NCBI RefSeq assembly: GCF_036924715.1
Contig: NZ_JAZHSB010000001.1
Span: forward strand, 6,811,001 to 6,875,000
Length of the DNA stretch: 64,000 nucleotides
Source: Bradyrhizobium sp. AZCC 1721
GTDB taxonomy: Bacteria; Pseudomonadota; Alphaproteobacteria; Rhizobiales; Xanthobacteraceae
Direction of reading: 5' to 3'
Both the position numbers and the translations under genes were made by a program. Numbering within the stretch: position 1 is the first letter of the stretch; every line of letters begins with the position of its first letter. Positions 34,345 through 43,505 of this stretch are shown here, in pieces. The notes under the pieces were generated by a model, which worked only from the letters and a program-made list of their open reading frames with translations, was not told the DNA's origin and did not search any database.

Positions 34345-34725
34345 CCTGATCGATGGAAAAGCTTGCCGTGGAACTTAGTTGCGGAGGCCACAGATGTGAT
34401 CGGTTCCCAGTCTCGTCAAGAACCGGCTGGGATCAAGCACAATCGTTATGCATCAGCGTAGTCAACGCTCTTCGCAACGCACGATTTCGCATTTTCGCAT
34501 TGCGATGAAAGCGGAACCCGTTGCGACGAACGGCCAGCTAATCGCCGCCTGATGACGAAAACGTGACATCGTGCAGAGACTCTCGCCCCGCCCCGCCCTC
34601 GTCATTCCGCGGCGCGCCTCTTGGCGCAGGCTTGCCGCCTTCAAGCATGACGTCGCCGATTTCCTCGGCTAACCTCGCCGCAAGGCCCGCCACAAGGGCC
34701 AGAAAAATGTCCAGGGAGGACAATC
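34345..34725. other. Intergenic region with divergent promoters and a partial repeat
   Basis: This 381-base gap lies between the divergent adaptor and alcohol dehydrogenase genes. No gene is supported. Bases 34610-34632 (CTCGTCATTCCGCGGCGCGCC) resemble the edge of repeat family C. A stretch near 34478-34510 (CGATTTCGCATTTTCGCATT) holds a short direct repeat, TTCGCATT, that could be a regulator site. GGGAGGA directly precedes the GTG start at 34726. Confidence 0.45.
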
Positions 34726-35880
34726 GTGCACAGAGGGCGTGTCGTATTCGGCGCCATGGACGAGGTCGTGTTCGGACGGCCGGCGTCCGAGGCGCTTGTC
34801 GCGCAGGTGGATCGGCTCGGCACGAGGCGCGCCTTCCTGATGGTCAGCGGCACGCTCAACCGCGAAACCGATGTGATCGATACCATCCGCCGTGCGCTGG
34901 GACCGCGCTGCGTCGGCACGTTCGACGCGATGCCGCCGCACACGCCGCGCTCAGCCGTGATCGCCGCCAGCGAACAGGCCCGCGCAGCGGATGCCGATCT
35001 CATCGTCACGATCGGCGGCGGGTCGATCACCGACGGCGCCAAGGCCGTGCAGCTCTGCCTCGCCAACGACGTCCGCAGCGCGGATGACATCGACCGGATC
35101 AAGGCCGGTCGCGGCGGCTCACCGCAACTTGCCGCGCCGACGGTGCGCCAGATCAGCGTGCCGACGACGATCGCCGGCGGTGAATTCTCCTCCACGGCCG
35201 GCGTCACCAACGAGAAGACGAAGGTCAAGGAAGCGCTGCGCCATCCGCTGCTGATACCGCGCGCCGTGATTCTCGACCCCTGGCTTGCCCAACACACGCC
35301 GGAATGGCTGTGGCTGTCGACCGGTATCCGCGCCGTCGACCATTGCGTCGAAGGCATCTGCTCGCGCGAGGCTCACCCATATGGCGATGCGCAGGCGCTG
35401 AAGGGCCTATCGATGCTGGCGCAGGCGCTGCCACGGGTGAAGGCCGCGGCCGGCGACCTCGACGCGCGGATGGATTGCCAGATCGGGACCTGGCTTTCGA
35501 CCGGGCCTCTCGCTTCCGGCGTGCCGATGGGCGCCAGCCATGGCATCGGCTACGTGCTCGGCGCGGAGTTCGGAGTCCCGCACGGCTACACCTCCTGCGT
35601 GATGCTGCCGTCGGTGATGCGATGGAACAAGTCAGCGAATGCCGAACGTCAGGCGCTGGTCGCAGCCGCCATGGGCCATCCGAACGAGGACGCCGGCGAC
35701 GTGCTCGATCGATTCATTCGCAATCTCGGCATGCCGCGCAGCCTGCGCGAGGTCAAGGTTGGGCCTGAGCACTTCGACCGCATCGCGCAACAAGCGATGG
35801 CAACGCCGTGGGTGCCGCGCAATCCGCGCAAGATCGATGAACCGGCGCAGGTACGCGAGATTTTGGACATGACCGCGTAA
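34726..35880 (+). CDS. Iron-containing alcohol dehydrogenase (maleylacetate reductase-like)
   Basis: This 384-residue protein is read from GTG 34726 behind GGGAGGA. NAD-binding GGGSITD is at residues 97-103. VPTTIAGGEFSSTAGVT, GIRAVDHCVEGIC, GASHGIGYVLG and PHGYTSCVMLPSVMRWN supply the usual histidine/aspartate metal-site region. The overall shape is nearer to maleylacetate reductase and related short iron dehydrogenases than to long-chain forms. It probably reduces or oxidises a keto/hydroxy acid. The acyl-CoA synthetase gene starts 17 bases downstream, so the two are likely cotranscribed. Confidence 0.85.
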   Translation: MHRGRVVFGAMDEVVFGRPASEALVAQVDRLGTRRAFLMVSGTLNRETDVIDTIRRALGPRCVGTFDAMPPHTPRSAVIAASEQARAADADLIVTIGGGSITDGAKAVQLCLANDVRSADDIDRIKAGRGGSPQLAAPTVRQISVPTTIAGGEFSSTAGVTNEKTKVKEALRHPLLIPRAVILDPWLAQHTPEWLWLSTGIRAVDHCVEGICSREAHPYGDAQALKGLSMLAQALPRVKAAAGDLDARMDCQIGTWLSTGPLASGVPMGASHGIGYVLGAEFGVPHGYTSCVMLPSVMRWNKSANAERQALVAAAMGHPNEDAGDVLDRFIRNLGMPRSLREVKVGPEHFDRIAQQAMATPWVPRNPRKIDEPAQVREILDMTA

Positions 35881-35896
35881 GGAGACCGAAGCCAAT

Positions 35897-37447
35897 ATGT
35901 ACACCGGCACACATGCTCACCTTCGTCCGCTGCAGCCCGCCTTCATCATGGCTTCCACCGGAGAGGCCGTAACCTATCGTGAACTGGAGGCGCGCACGAA
36001 CCGGCTGGCGCACTTGTTTCGCAACCGCGGACTCAAGCGCCTCGACCACTATTCGATCTTCATGGAGAACAACAGCCGCTACCTCGAGGCCTGCGGCGCC
36101 GGCGAACGCAGCGGGCTTTATTATACCTGCGTGAACTCCTACCTGACCGCGGGCGAGCTTGCCTACATCCTCACCAACAGCCAGTCGCGCATTCTCATCA
36201 CCTCGAAGGCAAAGCTCGACGTCGCCCGCGAGGCGCTGAAGGAATGCCCCAAGGTCGACTTGTGCATTGTCGCGGACGGCGACGGCGAGAGCGACCGCAT
36301 CGTCGGGCTTGAGCAGGCGACGGCAGGCCTCCCGAAGACGCCGAGATCGGACGAATGCATCGGCACCGCGATGCTCTATTCGTCGGGCACCACGGGCCGG
36401 CCGAAGGGCATCCTGCGGCCGCTGCCCGAACAACCTCCGCTTCAGAACCTGGCGATCTTCGATTTCCTGCACGGCGTCTGGCACTACCGCGAAGGCATGA
36501 TCTACCTTTCGCCGGCGCCGCTGTATCATTCGGCGCCGCAGGCGGCGGTCAATCTGACGATCCGCGCCGGCGGCACCGTCATCATCATGGAAAGTTTTGA
36601 TCCGGAAAAATATCTGGAGCTGGTTCAAAGATGGGGCGTTACCCACACCCAGCTTGTGCCGACGATGTTCTCGCGCATGCTGAAGCTGCCAGAGGATGTC
36701 CGCAAGCGCTATGACCTCTCATCGCTCGAAATCGCGATCCACGCTGCCGCGCCCTGCCCGGCTGCGGTGAAGGACGACGTCATCAAATGGTGGGGGCCGA
36801 TCATCCATGAATATTACGGCGCCACCGAAGGGCTCGGCTTCACCGCCTGCAACAGCGAGGAATGGCTGGCACACCGCGGCACCGTCGGCCGGGTGATGCT
36901 CGGCGACCTCCATATTCTCGACGAGAACATGCAACCCTGCCCGGTGGGCACCCCGGGCACAGTGTGGTTCAAGACCGCAACCCCGTTTGAATATTTCAAC
37001 GACCCGGCCAAGACCCAGGAGGCGCGCTCGCCTGACGGCAGCATGAGCACGGTCGGCGACGTCGGCTATGTCGACGAGGACGGCTTTCTCTATCTGACCG
37101 ATCGCGCGACCTTCATGATCATCTCCGGCGGCGTCAACATCTACCCGCAGGAATGCGAGAACCTCCTGATCACTCACCCCAAGATCGCCGATGCGGCGGT
37201 GTTCGGGGTGCCGAATCCCGACCTTGGCGAGGAAGTAAAGGCCGTGGTGCAGCCGATGCCGGGCGTCTCGCCGGGACAGGAACTGGCCGACGAACTGATC
37301 GCCTTCTGCAGCCAGTCGCTGTCGCGCCAGAAAGTGCCGCGCTCGATCGATTTCGAGGCCGAACTGCCGCGGCTGCCGACCGGCAAGCTCTACAAGCGCC
37401 TGTTGCGCGATCGCTATTGGGGCAACAAGACCTCGCGGATCGTGTGA
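35897..37447 (+). CDS. Acyl-CoA synthetase (AMP-forming)
   Basis: This 516-residue enzyme has the AMP-binding P-loop YSSGTTGRPKGI at residues 161-172, YYGATEGLGF near residue 310, TVGDVGYVDEDGFLYLTDR near 390, and the C-terminal lysine motif LPTGKLYKRLLR. AAGGAGA precedes the start. It activates a carboxylic acid to its CoA ester. FadD-like family members of this kind in soil alphaproteobacteria act on fatty, bile or aromatic acids. The exact acid cannot be read from sequence. Confidence 0.88.
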   Translation: MYTGTHAHLRPLQPAFIMASTGEAVTYRELEARTNRLAHLFRNRGLKRLDHYSIFMENNSRYLEACGAGERSGLYYTCVNSYLTAGELAYILTNSQSRILITSKAKLDVAREALKECPKVDLCIVADGDGESDRIVGLEQATAGLPKTPRSDECIGTAMLYSSGTTGRPKGILRPLPEQPPLQNLAIFDFLHGVWHYREGMIYLSPAPLYHSAPQAAVNLTIRAGGTVIIMESFDPEKYLELVQRWGVTHTQLVPTMFSRMLKLPEDVRKRYDLSSLEIAIHAAAPCPAAVKDDVIKWWGPIIHEYYGATEGLGFTACNSEEWLAHRGTVGRVMLGDLHILDENMQPCPVGTPGTVWFKTATPFEYFNDPAKTQEARSPDGSMSTVGDVGYVDEDGFLYLTDRATFMIISGGVNIYPQECENLLITHPKIADAAVFGVPNPDLGEEVKAVVQPMPGVSPGQELADELIAFCSQSLSRQKVPRSIDFEAELPRLPTGKLYKRLLRDRYWGNKTSRIV

Positions 37448-37739
37448 GCATGCGACGATGTGAGATGGCGAGCCCGAACACAGACGTCGCGACACCCGGT
37501 GGTGCGGTGCATCATCCGGCGAGACATTCCAGCGCGAGCCGCAACATGACGGCTACGCTGCAACCAATCCGCCGCTTTCGCAGCGAACGGCCGGTTGGCG
37601 CGCATGTTCCGCCGCACGGATTTCGATTAGTTCGAATTGCCGATCTGTGCATTGTCTTGGCCGGTTGCCCGGACGCGCGGGCATGCTATCGTCTGATGCA
37701 ATCGGCCGTTTCGAGACCGAGCACATATGGGAGGGGACC
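37448..37739. other. Leader region before the oligopeptide-type transporter operon
   Basis: No gene is supported in these 292 bases. TTGCCGATC...GGCATGCTATCG near 37639-37690 and the very good ribosome site GGGAGGGGACC at 37729-37739 suggest that transcription of the transporter operon begins here. The promoter is not clearly readable. Confidence 0.4.
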
Positions 37740-39335
37740 ATGCGGAGCGTTCATGCGCTTGCCGCGGCAGCGCTGTTGTTGCTGCCGGCTTATGATGTTG
37801 CATCGGCCGGCGAGCCCAAACAGGGTGGCATCCTCAGGGTCTATCATCGCGACAGCCCGGGCAGCGCCTCGATCCATGAAGGCGCGACCTTCTCGATCAA
37901 CGTTCCCTTCATGCCGGTCTTCAACAACCTGGTCATGTTCAAGCAGGACGTCGCGCAGAATAGCGTCGATTCCATCGTCCCGGATCTGGCGGAGAACTGG
38001 GCCTGGAGCGACGACGGCAAGAAACTCACCTTCAAATTGAAGCAGGGCGTCAAGTGGCATGACGGCAAGCCGTTCACCTCAGCCGACGTCAAGTGCACCT
38101 TCGACATGCTGATGGGCAAGTCGCAGCAAAAATTCCGTCAGAACCCGCGAAAGTCCTGGTACAACCAGGTCGAGGACGTGACGACAAACGGCGATTTCGA
38201 GGCATCGTTCAGCCTGAAGCGGCCGCAGCCGGCATTGTTGTCGTTACTCGCCTCCGGCTACACCCCGGTTTACCCCTGCCACGTCTCCCCGGCCGACATG
38301 CGTACCAAGCCGGTCGGCACCGGCCCATTCAAATTCGTCGAGTTCAAGGCCAACGAATCGATCAAGCTCACGAAGAATCCCGACTACTTCAAGAAGGGCC
38401 AGCCGCACCTCGACGGCATCGAGTTCACCATCATCACCAACCGTTCGACGGCCATTCTCGGATTTGTCTCCGGGAAATTCGACATGACGTTCCCGACCGA
38501 AGTGTCGATCCCGCTCTTGAAGGAGGTCAAGTCGCAGGCACCGAACGCAGTGTGCGTGGTCGAGCCGGTCAACGTCTCGACCAACATCATCGTCAACTCG
38601 TCCGCCCCGCCGTTCGACAATATCGACATTCGCCGCGCGCTGGCACTGGTGCTCGACCGCAAGGCCTTCGTCTCGATATTGTACGAGGGACAGGCCGACA
38701 TCGGCGGCACCATGCTCCCCGCACCGGGCGGCTTGTGGGCGATGCCGAAGGAAATGCTGGAATCGATTCCGGGTTACGGTCCCGACGTCAACGCCAATCG
38801 GGAGGAGGCGCGCAAGCTGATGCAGAAGGCGGGCTATGGACCGGACAAGCGCCTCGCCGTCAAGGTCGCCACGCGCAACATCCCGATCTACCGCGATCCC
38901 GCCGTCATCCTGATCGACCAGATGAAGAGCATCTATATCGACGGCGATCTCGACGTCGTCGATACCGCACAATGGTTCCCGAAGGTCGCCCGCAAGGATT
39001 ACTCGCTCGGCCTCAACCTCACCGGCAATGCCGTCGACGATCCCGACCAGTCATTCTACGAAAACTATTCTTGCGGCTCGGAGCGCAACTATACCAACTA
39101 CTGCAACAGGGAAATCGAGAAGCTGTTCGACGAGCAGTCGATGGAGAAGGATGCCGCCAAGCGCAAGAAGTTGGTCTGGGAGATCGACAAGAAGCTGCAG
39201 GAAGACGTGGCGCGGCCGATCATCTTGCACGCCCGCCAGGGCTCGTGCTGGCAGCCTTATGTCAAGGGCATCACCATCATGGTGAACAGCTCCTACAACG
39301 GCTACCGTTACGAAGACGTCTGGATGGACAAGTAA
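37740..39335 (+). CDS. Dpp/Opp-type ABC transporter substrate-binding protein
   Basis: The product is 531 residues from ATG 37740 behind GGGAGGGG. The frame is open to 37647, but only this start places the signal peptide (LAAAALLLLPAYDVASAG) at the N-terminus. It has the family 5 pattern: PDLAENWAWSDDGKKLTFKLKQGVKWHDGKPFTS near residue 75, FTIITNRSTAILGF and LVWEIDKKLQEDVARP at the C-terminal lobe. It binds a peptide or a similar solute such as an opine or glycoside. The four other genes of the transporter follow in order. Confidence 0.92.
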   Translation: MRSVHALAAAALLLLPAYDVASAGEPKQGGILRVYHRDSPGSASIHEGATFSINVPFMPVFNNLVMFKQDVAQNSVDSIVPDLAENWAWSDDGKKLTFKLKQGVKWHDGKPFTSADVKCTFDMLMGKSQQKFRQNPRKSWYNQVEDVTTNGDFEASFSLKRPQPALLSLLASGYTPVYPCHVSPADMRTKPVGTGPFKFVEFKANESIKLTKNPDYFKKGQPHLDGIEFTIITNRSTAILGFVSGKFDMTFPTEVSIPLLKEVKSQAPNAVCVVEPVNVSTNIIVNSSAPPFDNIDIRRALALVLDRKAFVSILYEGQADIGGTMLPAPGGLWAMPKEMLESIPGYGPDVNANREEARKLMQKAGYGPDKRLAVKVATRNIPIYRDPAVILIDQMKSIYIDGDLDVVDTAQWFPKVARKDYSLGLNLTGNAVDDPDQSFYENYSCGSERNYTNYCNREIEKLFDEQSMEKDAAKRKKLVWEIDKKLQEDVARPIILHARQGSCWQPYVKGITIMVNSSYNGYRYEDVWMDK

Positions 39336-39391
39336 CGTTCGGCCGAGAGAAGCCGGTGTGACGGTAAATTTCGAGCGCGCAGTTTTGTGTC

Positions 39392-39477
39392 CGTCATTGC
39401 GAGCGAAGCGAAGCAATCCACCTCTCTGCACGAGGATAGATGGATTGCGTCGTCGCTATCGCTCCTCGCAATGACGG
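39392..39477. repeat. Repeat family B element (CGTCATTGCGAG...CTCGCAATGACG)
   Basis: An imperfect inverted repeat of about 85 bases has outer arms CGTCATTGCGAG / CTCGCAATGACG and inner arms GCAATCCA / TGGATTGC. It lies between the binding-protein and first permease genes. An RNA copy would fold into a long hairpin, which in Dpp-like operons could cut expression of the membrane genes relative to the binding protein. Confidence 0.88.
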
Positions 39478-39517
39478 AGGGGTTCGAGAATGACGGATAG
39501 TCAGGGAGAGTAGCCGG

Positions 39518-40465
39518 GTGTTTGCTTATATCGTGCGACGCCTCGCCTTGATGCTCGTGACCCTGATCGGGATCTCGATCATCATCTTCGTGTTGCTGCG
39601 GGTCGTCCCCGGCAACATCGTCGACATCCTGTTCGACGCCGCCGGCTTCGTCGATCCCACCGACAAGGCCAACCTGGAAAAGGAACTCGGCCTCAACCTG
39701 CCGATCTACCAGCAATATCTGAACTGGATCGGCGGGCTGCTGCACGGCGATCTCGGCTATTCCTACGTCTCGGAAAAGCCGGCGCTGCAAGAGATCCTGC
39801 CGCGCATTCCGATCACCGCCCGGCTGGCGGCGCTGGCGCTGTTGTTCTCGGCCTCGATCGGCATTCCCTTAGGCGTTCTCAGCGCAGTCCACCAAGGCTC
39901 GCGGCTGGATTACACCCTCCGTGTCGTCAGCCTGAGCGGCCTGTCGCTGCCTTCCTTCTGGCTCGGGCTGCTTATCCTGATGGCCTCGGTTTCGCTGTTC
40001 GGCCACATGCCGATCTACAATCCGAACCCGGCAACCTGGACGGAGGCGTTCGCGATCTATGCCGTGCCGGCGATGGCGGTCGGCTTTCGCAGCGCCGCGC
40101 TGACCATGCGCATCACGCGCTCCTCGATGCTCGAAATTCTGCGGCAGGACTACATCCGCACCGCGCGCGCCAAGGGCGCGTCCGAGGCTTCGGTCAACTA
40201 TCGCCACGCGCTGAAGAACGCGATTCTCCCTGTTATCACCGTGATCGGCATCGAGGCGGCGTTCCTGATCGGCGGGCTGATTGTCACCGAAACCGTGTTC
40301 AATATTCCAGGCGTGGCCCGCTTCCTGGTCGAGGCGTTGCGCTGGCGCGATTACCCGATCGTGCAGAATCTCGTGATGCTGATCGCCGTGGTCGTGGTGG
40401 TCGCTAACTTCACCGTCGACATGCTTTACGCCGCGATCGATCCGCGCATCCGGTATGGGGACTAG
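39518..40465 (+). CDS. Dpp/Opp-type ABC transporter permease 1 (DppB-like)
   Basis: This 315-residue protein starts GTG 39518. It has six helices, the N-terminal FAYIVRRLALMLVTLIGIS, LPIYQQYLNWIGGLLHGDLGYS, and the EAA loop YIRTARAKGASEASVNYRHALKNAILPV that contacts the ATPases. ETVFNIPGVARFLVEAL is a further family block. It forms one half of the inner-membrane channel. It overlaps the second permease gene by 11 bases. Confidence 0.92.
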   Translation: MFAYIVRRLALMLVTLIGISIIIFVLLRVVPGNIVDILFDAAGFVDPTDKANLEKELGLNLPIYQQYLNWIGGLLHGDLGYSYVSEKPALQEILPRIPITARLAALALLFSASIGIPLGVLSAVHQGSRLDYTLRVVSLSGLSLPSFWLGLLILMASVSLFGHMPIYNPNPATWTEAFAIYAVPAMAVGFRSAALTMRITRSSMLEILRQDYIRTARAKGASEASVNYRHALKNAILPVITVIGIEAAFLIGGLIVTETVFNIPGVARFLVEALRWRDYPIVQNLVMLIAVVVVVANFTVDMLYAAIDPRIRYGD

Positions 40466-41363
40466 CCGCGTGGCCACGATTAACTTCGAGAGCGAGTTGA
40501 GGCGGGCCGGCGCTCATTCGACGCATGGCTGGCGCCGGCTGGTGTTCCTGGCGCAGCGTTATCTGCTCGGCACGATCGGCCTTGTGATCATGGTGATGTT
40601 CGTCTGGATGGCGATCTCGGCCGACCTGATCGCCCGCTACGACCCGCTCAGTGTCGATTCGGCGCAGCGGCTGGCAGCGCCGAGCGCGGCGCACTGGATG
40701 GGAACCGATTCATTCGGCCGTGACGTCTGGAGCCGGATCATTCACGGCGCGCGCATTTCGCTCGCCGTCGGTATCGGCGCCACCGCGCTGGGATCGTCGA
40801 TCGGCGTCATCGTCGGCCTCGTATCGGGCTATCTGTCCGGCTGGGTCGATCTGTTGTTCCAGCGCGTCACCGACATCCTGCAGGCCCTGCCCTTGCTGGT
40901 GCTGGCGCTGGTGATGACCGCGGCGCTCGGTCCCTCGCTGCCGAACGTGATCATCGCGATTGCGATCCCGTTGATCCCCACCGTCGCCCGCGTGATCCGC
41001 GCCAATACGCTGGCGCTGCGCGAGCAGCCCTTCGTCGAGGCCGCAAAATCGATCGGCATGAGCGAGACCCGCATTGCGCTGCGTCACGTGCTGCCGAACA
41101 CGCTCGCGCCCTTGATCGTGCTGGCGACCGCGCAGCTCGGTTCCACCATCCTCACCGAAGCCTCGCTGTCGTTCCTCGGCCTTGGCATTCCCGAGCCCTA
41201 TCCGTCCTGGGGCCGCATGCTGTCGGAATCGGCGGCCGAATATGTTCGCACCGCGCCGTGGCTGGTGATTTTCCCGGGCGTCGCCATCTCCCTTGCCGTA
41301 TTCGGCACCAATCTGTTCGGCGACGCGCTCCGCGACATCCTCGATCCGAGGCAACGCGGCTGA
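40455..41363 (+). CDS. Dpp/Opp-type ABC transporter permease 2 (DppC-like)
   Basis: The product is 302 residues from ATG 40455; GTG 40470 is an alternative. It has six helices, HWMGTDSFGRDVWSRIIHGARISLAVG at the DppC-type first loop, the EAA loop FVEAAKSIGMSETRIALRHVLPNTLAPL and LTEASLSFLGLGIPEPYPSWG. It pairs with permease 1. Its stop overlaps the ATPase start (TGATG at 41361-41365). Confidence 0.92.
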   Translation: MGTSRVATINFESELRRAGAHSTHGWRRLVFLAQRYLLGTIGLVIMVMFVWMAISADLIARYDPLSVDSAQRLAAPSAAHWMGTDSFGRDVWSRIIHGARISLAVGIGATALGSSIGVIVGLVSGYLSGWVDLLFQRVTDILQALPLLVLALVMTAALGPSLPNVIIAIAIPLIPTVARVIRANTLALREQPFVEAAKSIGMSETRIALRHVLPNTLAPLIVLATAQLGSTILTEASLSFLGLGIPEPYPSWGRMLSESAAEYVRTAPWLVIFPGVAISLAVFGTNLFGDALRDILDPRQRG

Positions 41364-42376
41364 TGAGCGAGGCGCGCAAGGACGACACTATTCTCGATGT
41401 GAAGAACCTGCAGACGGTGTTCTTCACCAATTCCGGGCTGTTCCGCGCGGTCGACGACGTCTCGTTCACCGTCCGCCGCGGCGAGACGCTCGCGATCGTC
41501 GGCGAGTCCGGCTGCGGCAAGAGCGTGACCGCGCTGTCGGTGATGCGGCTGGTGCCCGACCCGCCGGGCCGCGTGGTCGGCGGCTCGGTGACGCTGGAAG
41601 GCACCGATCTGCTCAGCCTCGACGAGGCCGAGATGCGCGATATCCGCGGCAATCGAATCTCGATGATCTTTCAGGAGCCGATGACCTCGCTCAATCCGGT
41701 GATGCGGATCGGCGACCAGATCACGGAAGTGCTCCGCCTGCACCAGGAGATGACCGCGAAGGAGGCCTGGGCCAAGGCGGTCGAGATGCTGCGCCTGGTC
41801 CGCATTCCCGAACCGGACCGGCGCGCGCACGAATATCCGCATCAATTGTCCGGCGGCATGCGGCAGCGCGCGATGATCGCGATGGCTCTGGCGTGCCGGC
41901 CGGCGCTGTTGATCGCGGACGAGCCGACCACCGCGCTTGACGTGACGATCCAGGCGCAGATCCTGGCGCTGATCGTCGATCTGCAAAAGAGGCTCGGCAC
42001 CGGCTTGATCCTGATCACGCACGATCTCGGCGTCGTCGCGCAGACCGCGCAACGCGTCATCGTGATGTATGCCGGCAAGAAGGTCGAGGAAGCGACGGTA
42101 GAGGACCTGTTCGAAAATCCAAAGCATCCCTACACGCGCGGGCTGATGGCCTCGATGCCGGCGGTGATCTCGTTTGGTGCCAAGACCGATGCGCGACTGA
42201 ATGAGATTCCCGGCATGGTGCCGTCGCTGACCAACCTGCCGCCGGGCTGTGCCTTTGCGCCGCGCTGCCGCCTTGCCGTGGACCGATGCCGCGCCGAATA
42301 TCCACCGCTGCAGGAAGTCGATGCCAATCATCTCGCGGCGTGCTGGCGCGCAACCGAATTGGTGGGCGCGCCATGA
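41363..42376 (+). CDS. Dpp/Opp-type ABC transporter ATPase 1 (DppD-like)
   Basis: The product is 337 residues from ATG 41363; the frame is open further upstream only within the permease gene. Walker A GESGCGKS, signature LSGGM, Walker B LLIADEPTTALDVT and the C-terminal oligopeptide-type zinc/cysteine region NLPPGCAFAPRCRLAVDRC are present. The cysteine-rich tail is the mark of peptide-importer ATPases. It overlaps both neighbours (TGATG upstream, ATGA downstream). Confidence 0.93.
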   Translation: MSEARKDDTILDVKNLQTVFFTNSGLFRAVDDVSFTVRRGETLAIVGESGCGKSVTALSVMRLVPDPPGRVVGGSVTLEGTDLLSLDEAEMRDIRGNRISMIFQEPMTSLNPVMRIGDQITEVLRLHQEMTAKEAWAKAVEMLRLVRIPEPDRRAHEYPHQLSGGMRQRAMIAMALACRPALLIADEPTTALDVTIQAQILALIVDLQKRLGTGLILITHDLGVVAQTAQRVIVMYAGKKVEEATVEDLFENPKHPYTRGLMASMPAVISFGAKTDARLNEIPGMVPSLTNLPPGCAFAPRCRLAVDRCRAEYPPLQEVDANHLAACWRATELVGAP

Positions 42377-43365
42377 GCGACCAACGCCCCCTCCTTGAAG
42401 TCACCGACCTCGTCAAGCATTACGCGGTGCGCGGCGGCGTCCTGCGCCGGCGCGTCGGCACTGTGCATGCGGTCGACGGCGTCAGCTTCTCGGTCGGCAA
42501 GGGCGAGACGCTCGGGCTGGTCGGCGAATCCGGCTGCGGCAAATCGACGGTCGCACGCGCCGTGCTACGGCTGGTGGAGCCGTCCAGCGGCGCCATCAAG
42601 CTGAACGGCACCGACATCACCGGGCTCAGCAAGGCCGAGATGCGGCCGCACCGTCGCTCCATGCAGATCGTGTTCCAGGATCCGTTCGCCTCGCTCAATC
42701 CGCGCATGACCGCGGGCGATATCGTCGGCGAGCCGCTCGCCGTGCATGGGCTCGCGACCGGCCGCGCGCAGCAGGAACGCGTCGCGGAACTATTCGCGCA
42801 GGTGGGATTGCGGCCCGATCAGATGAAGAACTACCCGCACCAATTCTCCGGTGGCCAGCGGCAGCGCATCTGCATCGCGCGGGCACTGTCGCTCGGGCCG
42901 AGCCTGATCGTATGCGACGAGCCGGTCTCGGCGCTCGACGTCTCGATCCAGGCGCAGGTGATCAACCTGTTGATCGACCTGCAGCGCAAGAACGATTTTT
43001 CTTACCTGTTCATCGCCCACGATCTCGCCGTCGTCGCCCATATCAGCCATCGCGTCGCCGTGATGTATCTCGGACGCATTGTCGAAATCGCGGACAAGTC
43101 GGAATTGTTCGCCAACCCGCGGCATCCATATACGCAGGCGCTGCTGGCGTCAGTCCCGGTCGCTGATCCCAAGGCAAAGCGCCTCGCGCCGATGGTCGAC
43201 GGCGACGTCCCGAGCCCGATCAATCCACCTTCAGGCTGCGCCTTCCACACCCGCTGCCGCTATGTGATGGACCGCTGCAAGGTGGAGCGGCCGGCGCTGG
43301 TGGAGGCCGGCGAAGGACATCAGGTAGCGTGCTGGCTGAACGACGGCACGGGACGACCGGAATAA
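42373..43365 (+). CDS. Dpp/Opp-type ABC transporter ATPase 2 (DppF-like)
   Basis: The product is 330 residues from ATG 42373. Walker A is GESGCGKST, the Q-loop is MQIVFQDPFASLNPRMT, the signature is FSGGQ and Walker B is LIVCDEPVSALDVS. The oligopeptide-type tail NPPSGCAFHTRCRYVMDRC follows. It forms the heterodimeric motor with ATPase 1 and completes the five-gene importer. The frame open upstream of ATG 42373 lies inside the previous gene and is not used. Confidence 0.93.
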   Translation: MSDQRPLLEVTDLVKHYAVRGGVLRRRVGTVHAVDGVSFSVGKGETLGLVGESGCGKSTVARAVLRLVEPSSGAIKLNGTDITGLSKAEMRPHRRSMQIVFQDPFASLNPRMTAGDIVGEPLAVHGLATGRAQQERVAELFAQVGLRPDQMKNYPHQFSGGQRQRICIARALSLGPSLIVCDEPVSALDVSIQAQVINLLIDLQRKNDFSYLFIAHDLAVVAHISHRVAVMYLGRIVEIADKSELFANPRHPYTQALLASVPVADPKAKRLAPMVDGDVPSPINPPSGCAFHTRCRYVMDRCKVERPALVEAGEGHQVACWLNDGTGRPE

Positions 43366-43370
43366 GTCTA

Positions 43371-43496
43371 TCGTCGTCCCTGCGAACGCAGGGACCCATA
43401 ACCACCGCTGCTACTTACGAACCAAAGTTATCGCCCCAACTTCGCACAAATCGAACGTTCGTGGTTATGGGTCCCGGGTCAAGCCCGGGACGACAG
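43371..43496. repeat. Repeat family A block 4
   Basis: A standard palindromic core lies at 43376-43395, and a related hairpin GTCCCGGGTCAAGCCCGGGAC lies at 43471-43491. CCATAACCACCG and GTGGTTATGG face each other between them, so the whole block is one large inverted repeat. It fills the space between the converging ATPase and carboxylase genes and probably ends both transcripts. Confidence 0.88.
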
Positions 43497-43505
43497 AGAT
43501 TTTTG